Below, piece after piece: positions 1 through 6,232 of a stretch of 64,000 nucleotides of DNA. The stretch comes from Paraburkholderia heleia NBRC 101817 (lineage in GTDB: Bacteria > Pseudomonadota > Gammaproteobacteria > Burkholderiales > Burkholderiaceae). The translations under genes and the position numbers were made by a program. The stretch lies in assembly GCF_000739775.1 (NCBI RefSeq), contig NZ_BBJH01000025.1:62001-126000 (forward strand). The letters run 5' to 3'. Under the pieces are notes generated by a model. It saw nothing but the letters and a program-made list of their open reading frames with translations, was not told the DNA's origin and made no database searches. Numbering within the stretch: the first letter of the stretch is position 1; the number at the start of each line of letters is the position of its first letter.

Positions 1-224
1 AGATTTTCGTCTCCGAATACGCGCCACCATTGGCGCGCGTCGGCTTGCTCGTTGGCCTGCGCCGCGATCGACGTGACCTGCTCGATCGACGCGCTGCTCC
101 AGTGCTCGCTCCAGCTTTCGCGTTGCGGCTGAAAGTCGGGGCCCACGCGCATGCAGGCGCCCAGCAGCGTGCTCAGGCAGCAGGCGCCGAGCGGGAGCCA
201 GTATGGGCGCTCGCAGAGGATCAC
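1..224 (-). CDS. Efflux outer-membrane lipoprotein, NodT/OprM type (5' part only)
   Basis: Only the first 74 codons lie in the window; the gene runs off the left edge. From a GTG at 224 the product has a short hydrophobic leader and a lipobox (LLGAC), then a mature part beginning MRVGPDF and a WWRVFGDEN stretch. Both are typical of the N-terminus of tripartite-pump outer-membrane factors (NodT/OprM family), which form the exit duct for RND or FusC-type pumps. It starts 16 bases after the stop of the AI-2E-type permease gene on the same strand, so the two are probably cotranscribed. The start is my choice, because it places the lipobox about 23 residues in; the ribosome-binding site is weak. 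The family call rests on only 74 residues. Confidence 0.6.
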   Translation of the reverse strand, partial: MILCERPYWLPLGACCLSTLLGACMRVGPDFQPQRESWSEHWSSASIEQVTSIAAQANEQADARQWWRVFGDEN

Positions 225-240
225 TGGGCAGCCTCGCGGC

Positions 241-1347
241 TCAAGCCTGCTGTTCCTCTCGTGCGCGTTCCGGTTGCGGCTGGTCTTTCACCCAGCGCCA
301 GAATAGTTGATAGCCGACGGCGAGCATCACCGGGCCGATGAAAAGGCCGATCACGCCGCCCGTGACCATACCGCCGATCGCGCCGATCAGCACGACGGGC
401 ATGGGCACCGCGACGCCGCGGCCAAGCAGCAGCGGCTTGAGTACGTTGTCGGCGAGACCGGCAACGAACTCGTAGACGGAGAAGACGATGGTCGCCGTGC
501 TCACGCCCTGCGTCATGATCACGAAGATGATGACGGGCACGGTGATGAGCGTGGCGGGCAGCTGCATGATGCCGATCAGCAGCACGGCCAGCGCGAGCAG
601 GCCTGCGCCGGGAATGCCCATCACGATGAAGCCCACGCCGATCAACACCATCTGGATGAACGCGATGCCCACCACGCCCTGGGCGACGGCGCGAATCGTG
701 GCGGTGCAAAGGTCGGCGATTTGCGGGCCGTTTTCCGGGCCGGAAACGCGCGAAGCGATCTGCACCGCGCTGCGATGGCCCGTCTCGCCGTGCGCCATGA
801 GAATGCCCGCAACAATCAGGGATACGAAGAAAATCAGCAGTGCGGCGCCGAGTCCGGTGATCGTGCCGAGCAGCGCGAGGCCGGCCGCCTTCAGTTGCGG
901 CGCGAAGCGCTGCACGAGGCCGGTGATGTCGGTCGACGCCTGCATCCAGAAGTCGTACACGCGCTGACCGACGACTGGCCAGTGAGCGATCGAGTCGGCG
1001 GGAGGCGGGATATGAAACGTGCCGCCCTTCGCGACGCTCATGGCATGCTCGATCGAATCGGCCACGGCTACACCAAGCAGCCAGGTGGGCGCGAGGATCA
1101 CGCCGAACGCCGCGAGAATGATGAGCGTGGCGATGAGCCCATCCTTGTGAGGGAAGCGGCGCTGCAGTTTCATTTGCAGCGGATAAAGCGTGACTGCGAG
1201 AATCACGGACCAGACCATGAGGTCGAGGAACGGGGCGAAGATGCGAAAGCAAAACATCGCCAGGACGGCAATGAGCGCGGCGCGGATCAGGACATCCAGC
1301 AAATCCCGGGACTGCGCCTTCGGCGTTGATGTAGTGGGCAGCAGCAT
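241..1347 (-). CDS. AI-2E family transporter (PerM/YdiK-like membrane protein)
   Basis: A 368-residue polytopic inner-membrane protein. Hydrophobic segments follow directly after the N-terminus (residues about 15-55), then a soluble loop, then a long C-terminal membrane region rich in Gly, Ile and Val. This layout and length fit the AI-2E/PerM permease family, whose members are linked to autoinducer-2 export or ion antiport; the substrate cannot be told here. The ATG at 1347 is chosen over upstream starts because GGAG lies about 10 bases before it and the upstream extension is not membrane-like. The next gene on the strand (stop-to-start 16 bases) encodes an efflux outer-membrane lipoprotein, which hints at an export role. 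Confidence 0.75.
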   Translation of the reverse strand: MLLPTTSTPKAQSRDLLDVLIRAALIAVLAMFCFRIFAPFLDLMVWSVILAVTLYPLQMKLQRRFPHKDGLIATLIILAAFGVILAPTWLLGVAVADSIEHAMSVAKGGTFHIPPPADSIAHWPVVGQRVYDFWMQASTDITGLVQRFAPQLKAAGLALLGTITGLGAALLIFFVSLIVAGILMAHGETGHRSAVQIASRVSGPENGPQIADLCTATIRAVAQGVVGIAFIQMVLIGVGFIVMGIPGAGLLALAVLLIGIMQLPATLITVPVIIFVIMTQGVSTATIVFSVYEFVAGLADNVLKPLLLGRGVAVPMPVVLIGAIGGMVTGGVIGLFIGPVMLAVGYQLFWRWVKDQPQPERAREEQQA

Positions 1348-1698
1348 CGTCTGTGTCTCCTCGCTGACCGGCGCGCGCAACTCAGCCGCGCCCCGGCTCC
1401 TATCGCGTTCTGACGAGGACCGCCAGAACCCCAGGTAGTACGAGAAACTGTCCGCCGACGCTACGCTCCTTCCTGGCAAGACCCCGTGACAGGGAGCAGG
1501 ACGCTACGATGTTTGCAGTCGCCTGCGAGTTGTGCGGAGCGCATCGTCGAATTGAGTCTATTACACGTGCTGAAAAGGGACAACGAACGTGCGGCCCGTT
1601 TTGGGTCCGCGCGGAATCGGGTTAACCATGCGCTGAAAATGGCGTCGTGCGCGGGCTGCAAGTTCGATTCTGATTCTTGTTTGCAGGCCTCAATGCCC
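1348..1698. other. Intergenic region without a recognised gene
   Basis: About 350 bases between the start of the AI-2E-type gene and the stop of the small secreted protein, both on the minus strand. It should hold the promoter of the AI-2E gene. I see no convincing -35/-10 pair, terminator or repeat. Confidence 0.5.
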
Positions 1699-2067
1699 TC
1701 AATGCCCCGGACCACTCGAAGGCTCGCAGCTGAGAATGAGTCGATCGCCGTTGCCCGCACCGGGAGCCAGTGCAGCATTGTGGAATTCATGGCCGCCGCA
1801 GCGCCACTCGGCGAGATAGTCGTTGCGGCAGCCGCCCGACTGCGCGGCGATCATCGAAACCGGATAGCTGCAGGTTAGCAAACCGTCACAGTGCGCGGCG
1901 AGATCGCGTGTGACATTGCCGTGCGGTGCGCCGCAGTTGCTGCCGTAGGTGCCGGAGACGATAGCGATCGTCGCCTCATTCGCGGCGCTCGCCGTAGACG
2001 CGATGGCGAGGCCGCCAGGGCCGAAGGCGGCCCACGCGAGCGTGAGCGCGATTGTGGTTGGCTTCAT
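1699..2067 (-). CDS. Small secreted protein with SUEL-lectin-like cysteine pattern
   Basis: A 122-residue protein with a clear N-terminal signal peptide (MKPTTIALTLAW, cleavage near ASA-AN). The mature part has a YGSNCG motif, an NVT, a CDGLLTCSY segment and a C-terminal GGCRNDYLAEWRCG. The spacing of YG, Cys, C-x-G-x3-C and a final W-x-C resembles the galactose/rhamnose-binding SUEL lectin fold seen in many secreted bacterial modules; this is a resemblance, not a proven assignment. The start at 2067 is chosen over an upstream ATG because GGGAGG lies 7 bases before it and it gives a proper signal peptide. It stands alone upstream of the nitrate locus, transcribed away from it. Confidence 0.6.
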   Translation of the reverse strand: MKPTTIALTLAWAAFGPGGLAIASTASAANEATIAIVSGTYGSNCGAPHGNVTRDLAAHCDGLLTCSYPVSMIAAQSGGCRNDYLAEWRCGGHEFHNAALAPGAGNGDRLILSCEPSSGPGH

Positions 2068-2215
2068 GACACACCTCCCAGGCCGGCGTTGCAAGGTGCG
2101 CTGGCGCGGCCCACCCATCCATGTTTACAGCGTAGTGCGGCCGCGCCGAAGGGCAAGACGGTGCCCGGCGATGGTGCGGGGCTTCGCTGCAGTGCACCAG
2201 CAGCACACACCTGAG

Positions 2216-2230
2216 GCACACGATTGGTGG
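2216..2230 (+). promoter_or_regulatory. Probable NtrC enhancer site upstream of the nitrate-transport unit
   Basis: GCAC-N7-GTGG, one mismatch from the NtrC half-site pair GCAC-N7-GTGC. It is centred about 137 bases before the start point predicted from the sigma-54 promoter at 2334. That distance is almost the same as for the site at 5942 upstream of nirB, which supports a shared function. Confidence 0.45.
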
Positions 2231-2333
2231 TGCACAGCCGGTCCAGGCCGCTTGGGCCGCGCGCGCTGCTCGACCCGCGAGACCCGCGCCGGCCGGGCGT
2301 TGCAAGGGGAGCGCGGCCCGCCCGCGGCCCGGG

Positions 2334-2349
2334 TGGCATACCTATTGCT
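2334..2349 (+). promoter_or_regulatory. Sigma-54 promoter of the nitrate-transport unit
   Basis: TGGCAT-N5-TTGCT, with GG and GC exactly 12 bases apart (2335 and 2347), matches the sigma-54 -24/-12 consensus with one change. The predicted start point is near 2359, so the RNA begins just before the first ANTAR-type hairpin. Confidence 0.7.
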
Positions 2350-2360
2350 TTGTCGCTACC

Positions 2361-2443
2361 GGGGCCAATGAAGGCTCCAACGAATGGCATCATCGTCCCG
2401 CCGTGCGCGGGATCAGTCGATCGTGCGGGGCAACGGCGTCCCG
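2361..2443 (+). promoter_or_regulatory. ANTAR-type antiterminator RNA element (two hexaloop hairpins), transporter leader
   Basis: Hairpin P1 at 2361-2378: stem GGGGCC/GGCTCC with a six-base loop AATGAA. Hairpin P2 at 2426-2443: stem CGGGGC/GTCCCG (one G-U pair) with a six-base loop AACGGC. Both loops have A at position 1 and G at position 4, the signature bound by ANTAR-domain antiterminators such as NasR and NasT. The 3' arm of P2 is also the 5' arm of the terminator at 2436, so P2 and the terminator are mutually exclusive. The linker is 47 bases. Confidence 0.75.
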
Positions 2444-2502
2444 AAGTGGCACTCCACGGCACAGCGTGCGTGGGGGGTGCGCTTCGGGACGCTTTTTTTT
2501 TT
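2436..2502 (+). terminator. Leader terminator upstream of the nitrate-transport unit
   Basis: A perfect 11-bp stem (2436-2446 with 2482-2492, GCGTCCCGAAG and its complement) followed by ten Ts (2493-2502). It lies about 62 bases before the first start codon, inside the leader, so it is an attenuator controlled by the overlapping ANTAR hairpin P2. Confidence 0.85.
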
Positions 2503-2563
2503 GCGCGTCGCGCAAGCACCGTGGTTTGACCCACCTTTGGCGACGCGATTTGTACTACTAAAG

Positions 2564-3298
2564 ATGAACATGCGGGAAACGATACCTGACATCTCTGCGG
2601 AAATCGTCGGCGAACTGATCAATCTGGCCGGGCGCCAGCGCATGCTCTCGCAGCGTGTGGTCCTGCATGCGCTGCTCGGCTTGCGCGGCGATGCGGCCGC
2701 CCTCGTCATCGCGCGCGATTGCCTCGACACGTTTGCGGCTTCGCACGCGCGGCTGGTCGAGGGGGACGATCATTTTCCCGGCGTGTTCTCGGCGGCGTTG
2801 CGCGAACTCTACTTCGGCGCACGCAAGGCCGACGAGCGCATTCGTGCGTTCATGAAGCTCGCCGCGCACGCGTGCGCGTGTCTCGAGCGCTCAGCCCATG
2901 CAGCGGCGGCCGATAGCGGTTGCGAGGCAGCGGTGACGGAACTCACCGCTGCCGCCACGCCGCTGCTCGAACTGCTGCAGGCGCTGACCCAGGCGTACCA
3001 GGACGAGCTGCGCAGCGTGGAAGCCGCGGCGGCGAAGCGCCAGGCCGGCATCGTCGACGAACTCGCCGCGATTACCCTGCGCGCGAACATCGTCGCGCTC
3101 AATGCACGGGTGGCTGCCGCCCGCGCCGGCCAGTTCGGCCGCGAGTTCGCCGTGATCACGGCGGAACTGGCGCACGTGATAGGCGAAATGGACAGGCTCG
3201 TGCAGGGCGTAGTCGGCAAGCCCGAAGCGCGCAGCAGCGCGCCCGAAAGACATTCTGGATTCCGAAACCAACGGATGCATGCCCGCGTGGCGGGTTGA
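2564..3298 (+). CDS. Soluble PilJ/NarX-type sensor domain protein with MCP-like tail
   Basis: A 244-residue protein with no signal peptide or membrane segment. Residues about 10-35 carry INLAGRQRMLSQR, the hallmark of the PilJ/NarX-type nitrate-sensing N-terminal domain. Residues about 170-225 (IVALNARVAAARAG, GREFAVI) match the signalling tip of methyl-accepting chemotaxis proteins, but stop short. It is the first gene after the antitermination leader and 24 bases before the nitrate transporter, so it is likely nitrate-linked. I see no ANTAR domain, so it is not NasR itself. The start at 2564 begins the conserved domain; the ribosome-binding site is weak, and an ATG at 2570 is also possible. 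Role inferred: cytosolic nitrate/nitrite sensing or scaffolding. Confidence 0.7.
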   Translation: MNMRETIPDISAEIVGELINLAGRQRMLSQRVVLHALLGLRGDAAALVIARDCLDTFAASHARLVEGDDHFPGVFSAALRELYFGARKADERIRAFMKLAAHACACLERSAHAAAADSGCEAAVTELTAAATPLLELLQALTQAYQDELRSVEAAAAKRQAGIVDELAAITLRANIVALNARVAAARAGQFGREFAVITAELAHVIGEMDRLVQGVVGKPEARSSAPERHSGFRNQRMHARVAG

Positions 3299-3321
3299 GA
3301 TCCACTACTGGAGAGCACCTC

Positions 3322-4719
3322 GTGAAAGACCTGGTAAGTTCGCTCAAGAGCGGTAACTGGCGCGCGCTGATCGCGTGTTTCCTGTATTTCGACACCGGCT
3401 TTACGGTGTGGGTGATGTTCGGCCCGCTCGCGCCGTTCATCCAGAAGGACATTGCGATGACGCCGGGCGAGCTGGGGCTGCTCGTGGCCGTGCCCGTGCT
3501 CGGCGCGGCGATTCTGCGCGTGACGCTCGGTAATCTCTATCAGGCCTACGACGGCCGCCGCGTCGCGCTGATGGGCATCGCACTTTCCGCCATTCCCGCC
3601 GCCGTGCTGTTGATGATGCCGGGCACGCCGTCCTATACATTGCTGCTCGTACTCGGCGTGCTGCTCGGCGTGGGCGGCGCGAGCTTCGCCGTGGCGCTGC
3701 CCATGGCGGGCAGCAACTATCCGCCGAAGGTGCAGGGCCTCGTGCTCGGCCTCGCCGCGGCCGGCAATATCGGCGCCGTGCTCGACGGCTTCCTCTTTCC
3801 GGGCCTCGCCAGCCACTATGGATGGGCGCGCGCCACGGGCGCGGCGCTGCCGCTGCTCGCGCTTACCGCAACGGCCGTGACCTTCTGGGCCCGCGATCTC
3901 GGCCAGAAGTCCGGGAGCGCGCCGCGGGCATTGCGGTCGTTCGGCATCACGCTTGCCGGCTTGATCGCGCTGGTGCTTGCCGTGCATGCAGGCGTGTTCG
4001 GCGCAGGCAAGACCGGCGTGCTGCTGCTGCCGGTGCTGGGCGCGCTGCTCGCCATTGCCGTGTTGCCGCGCCACTATCGCGCGGTGCTCACCGAAGGCGA
4101 CACGTGGGTCGTGATGCTCGTGTACAGCATCACGTTTGGCGGCTTCGTGGGCATGTCGTCCTATATCTCGACGCTGCTTATTTCGCTCTACCAGGTGCCG
4201 AAGCTCGAAGCCGGCGTGGTGATGTCGCTGCTCGCGCTGACCGGCGCGATGCTGCGCCCGCTTGGCGGCCTGATTGCGGATCGCATTTCGGGCGTACGCG
4301 CACTCGTGGTGCTGCTTGCCGCGATCTCGGTATGTGATTTCGCGTTCGCGCTGTGGATGCCGCCATTCGCCGCCGGCATCGCGCTGCTCGCGTTCACCTA
4401 TGTGTGCTTCGGTCTCGGCAACGGCGCGACGTTCCAGCTCGTCCCGCGCCGCTGGCAAGGCCGCACCGGGCTGATGTCGGGCATTATCGGCGCGGCGGGG
4501 GGGATCGGCGGCTTTTATCTGCCGGTCATCATGGGGATTGCCAAGGAGAGCACCGGCAGCTACCAGATGGGTTTCGCGACGTTCGGCGTGATCGCGGCGG
4601 CGGCATTCGGACTCGTGGTGCTGCATCGCGCACGCTGGCTCGAATGGGCGCTGCCCCACGAGCAGCCGGCGATGGCCCCGGCTGTCGTGCAGGGCGCTCA
4701 GGCGAGCGCAAGCAACTGA
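3322..4719 (+). CDS. narK: Nitrate/nitrite transporter, NNP family MFS
   Basis: A 465-residue MFS protein with about 12 membrane segments. The two NNP nitrate signatures are visible: GLAAAGNIGAV in TM5 and GIIGAAGGIGGFY in TM11. Also visible are the substrate-binding arginines in TM2 (ILRVTLGN) and TM8 (MLRPLGG). It imports nitrate, and perhaps exports nitrite, for the reductases encoded downstream. GTG at 3322 is chosen because GGAG lies 8 bases before it and the membrane region begins soon after. It follows the PilJ-type gene closely and shares its sigma-54/ANTAR-controlled transcript. In some species this protein is called NasA. Confidence 0.9.
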   Translation: MKDLVSSLKSGNWRALIACFLYFDTGFTVWVMFGPLAPFIQKDIAMTPGELGLLVAVPVLGAAILRVTLGNLYQAYDGRRVALMGIALSAIPAAVLLMMPGTPSYTLLLVLGVLLGVGGASFAVALPMAGSNYPPKVQGLVLGLAAAGNIGAVLDGFLFPGLASHYGWARATGAALPLLALTATAVTFWARDLGQKSGSAPRALRSFGITLAGLIALVLAVHAGVFGAGKTGVLLLPVLGALLAIAVLPRHYRAVLTEGDTWVVMLVYSITFGGFVGMSSYISTLLISLYQVPKLEAGVVMSLLALTGAMLRPLGGLIADRISGVRALVVLLAAISVCDFAFALWMPPFAAGIALLAFTYVCFGLGNGATFQLVPRRWQGRTGLMSGIIGAAGGIGGFYLPVIMGIAKESTGSYQMGFATFGVIAAAAFGLVVLHRARWLEWALPHEQPAMAPAVVQGAQASASN

Positions 4720-4739
4720 GACCGGCTAGCTAGCAGGAC

Positions 4740-4768
4740 GCGGCCCGCGCGCGAGAGCGACGGGCCGC
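4740..4768. terminator. Stem-loop between convergent narK and cobA
   Basis: An 8-bp perfect stem, GCGGCCCG (4740-4747) with CGGGCCGC (4761-4768), between the two convergent stops. There is no T-run on either side, so it is at best a weak or bidirectional terminator. Confidence 0.4.
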
Positions 4769-4784
4769 TCGGGCGTTCACGCGC

Positions 4785-5597
4785 TTACGCGCGGCGACGC
4801 AGGTCCTCGATACTCGCTTCGCCCGAATGCACGCCGAACGAGGCAGGCGAAATAGCGAATGAAGCCGTGGCGAACGAAGCCGCCTCGCCGATCGCGTTAC
4901 CCACGAGAATGATGGCGGGGCTGCCAAGGCCCGCCGCGCGAGCGTGATCCGCGATCGTGTCGAGCGTGCCCGCGACGCGCCGCTCGTTCGCGCTGCCGGC
5001 CCACTGCACGACGGCGGCGGGCGTCGCCGTGGGGAGCGCGCCCACGAGCGTTGCGCACAGCGATTCGATCCGGCTCATGCCCATATAGATGGCAAGCGTC
5101 ATGCCGGTTGCGGCGAGCGCCTGCCAGTCCGGTTCACTATGGTCGCGCAGATGCGCGGTCACGAAGATCACACCCTGGCAATGGTCGCGATGCGTGAGCG
5201 ACACGCCGAGCCCCGCCGCCGCCGCGAACGCCGACGACACGCCGTTCACGATATCTACGCTCACGCCCGCATTGCGCAGGGCCGCGAGTTCTTCCCCTGC
5301 GCGGCCGAACAGCAGTGCGTCGCCGCCTTTCACACGCACCACGTGCAGGCCGCGGCGCGCGTAGCGCTGCATCAGTCGCTCGATGAAGGCCTGCGGCGTG
5401 GAGCGGCAGCCGCCTCGCTTGCCCACGCGGATCACCCGGGCCTGCGGCGCGAGCGTGACGATTTCCGGGTTCACGAGATCGTCGAGCAGCACGACGTCGG
5501 CGCTTGCGAGCACCTTCGCCGCCTTCAGGGTAAGCAAGTCGAGATCGCCCGGACCTGCGCTCACCAGCGTGACCTTGCCTTCGTTGCCCGTCATCAT
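4785..5597 (-). CDS. cobA: Uroporphyrinogen-III C-methyltransferase (SUMT)
   Basis: A 270-residue enzyme that methylates uroporphyrinogen III twice with S-adenosylmethionine to give precorrin-2, the precursor of the siroheme cofactor of NirB. Family motifs are visible: VSAGPGDLDLLT at the N-terminus, VVRVKGGDALLFGRAGEE near residues 90-110, GVSSAFAAAAGLG and AIYMGM. It has only the methyltransferase domain; the dehydrogenase/ferrochelatase half of CysG is absent. The start at 5597 is the first of two adjacent ATGs, with AAGGA 8 bases upstream. It is divergent from nirB and convergent with the transporter, which places siroheme supply inside the nitrate locus. Confidence 0.92.
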   Translation of the reverse strand: MMTGNEGKVTLVSAGPGDLDLLTLKAAKVLASADVVLLDDLVNPEIVTLAPQARVIRVGKRGGCRSTPQAFIERLMQRYARRGLHVVRVKGGDALLFGRAGEELAALRNAGVSVDIVNGVSSAFAAAAGLGVSLTHRDHCQGVIFVTAHLRDHSEPDWQALAATGMTLAIYMGMSRIESLCATLVGALPTATPAAVVQWAGSANERRVAGTLDTIADHARAAGLGSPAIILVGNAIGEAASFATASFAISPASFGVHSGEASIEDLRRRA

Positions 5598-5826
5598 CGT
5601 CGTCTTCCTTTGGATTGCGCGCACCCGCGGAGGGAGCGCCATAAAACAAATGGCGTCCGCTCGCCGCTTGCGACGAGGGGACGCCATTGTCCGGTGTGCT
5701 TGAGTCGAGGTGCGCGAAGCGCGGCCCCAGGGTTGCATGCCCGGCAACGCTGCCGGGTACTCACGCTTATGCAAGTTCCAGACCAACGTGCGCGCGCTCG
5801 CGCCGCCCGCTGGCGGGCCACTCCCA

Positions 5827-5885
5827 GGCCAGGCGCCGCCCCTGGCCTGGCGCCCCTGGCCGGGCGCCCCTAGCCGGGCGCCCCC
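5827..5885. repeat. 14-bp GC-rich tandem repeats in the cobA-nirB intergenic region
   Basis: Three tandem copies of a 14-bp unit, GGCCxGGCGCCCCT, at 5844, 5858 and 5872, preceded by a degenerate copy carrying a 3-base insertion (5827-5843). Each unit contains the palindrome GGCGCC or GGGCGCCC. It lies between cobA and the NtrC-like sites of nirB; function unknown. Confidence 0.8.
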
Positions 5886-5907
5886 AATTTGACAGCCCCC
5901 GCAACGT

Positions 5908-5922
5908 GCACGCCCAAGGCGC
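5908..5922 (+). promoter_or_regulatory. Possible second NtrC site upstream of nirB
   Basis: GCAC-N7-GCGC, one mismatch from GCAC-N7-GTGC. It is 34 bases (about three helical turns) upstream of the better site at 5942, as expected for cooperative NtrC pairs. Weak on its own. Confidence 0.3.
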
Positions 5923-5941
5923 ACAGCGAAAGTGCTGCACG

Positions 5942-5956
5942 GCACCAATCTTGTGC
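5942..5956 (+). promoter_or_regulatory. NtrC enhancer site upstream of nirB
   Basis: GCAC-CAATCTT-GTGC matches the NtrC core GCAC-N7-GTGC exactly. It is centred about 133 bases before the predicted sigma-54 start point, a usual enhancer distance and the same as in the transporter unit. Confidence 0.6.
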
Positions 5957-6056
5957 TGGCCTGCATCACGATGCGCGCGCCTGCGAACTGCCGCGTGCAC
6001 CGCTCGCCGGCCGCCGAAGTCCGCCCGGCGGGGCGTTGCATGGGTTCCACGCAGAT

Positions 6057-6071
6057 TGGCACAGTGTTTGC
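6057..6071 (+). promoter_or_regulatory. Sigma-54 promoter of nirB-nirD-nitrate reductase
   Basis: TGGCAC-N5-TTGC with GG at 6058 and GC at 6070, an exact match to the sigma-54 -24/-12 consensus and spacing. The predicted start point is near 6082, giving a leader of about 150 bases. Confidence 0.8.
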
Positions 6072-6096
6072 GTAATGCTTCGCAGCAAGTGCCACG

Positions 6097-6168
6097 CGAA
6101 TCAATGGGGATTCGGCCGCAAGCAGTAGCGCGGCGCACAAGGGTTTCGTATTCAGGGCAACGGCGTCC
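6097..6168 (+). promoter_or_regulatory. ANTAR-type antiterminator RNA element (two hexaloop hairpins), nirB leader
   Basis: Hairpin P1 at 6097-6114: perfect 6-bp stem CGAATC/GATTCG with loop AATGGG. Hairpin P2 at 6155-6168: stem GGGC/GTCC (one G-U pair) with loop AACGGC. Both loops have A1 and G4, the ANTAR recognition signature. P2 shares the 15-base core GGGCAACGGCGTCCC with the transporter leader. Its 3' arm is part of the terminator stem at 6162, so the two structures compete. The linker is 40 bases. Confidence 0.78.
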
Positions 6169-6215
6169 CCCGAATCTGGCTTCGCAAGAAGCTGGAATCG
6201 CGGGACGCCTTTTTT
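6162..6215 (+). terminator. Leader terminator upstream of nirB
   Basis: A perfect 8-bp stem GGCGTCCC/GGGACGCC (6162-6169 with 6202-6209) followed by six Ts (6210-6215), only 17 bases before the nirB start codon. It is an attenuator relieved by formation of the overlapping P2 hairpin. Confidence 0.85.
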
Positions 6216-6232
6216 ATTGGCAGGGGCTCAGC

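Noticed and set aside
2396..2412. TCCCGC/GCGGGA hairpin in the transporter leader as an ANTAR hairpin
   Set aside because: Five-base loop; the hairpin at 2361-2378 has the correct six-base loop.
2809..4659. A 616-codon minus-strand frame opposite the nitrate transporter
   Set aside because: His/Arg/Glu-rich shadow without any motif; the transporter motifs are on the plus strand.
6115..6134. GCCGC-N10-GCGGC hairpin in the nirB leader as the first ANTAR hairpin
   Set aside because: Its loop is not a hexaloop with A1 and G4; the hairpin at 6097-6114 fits far better.
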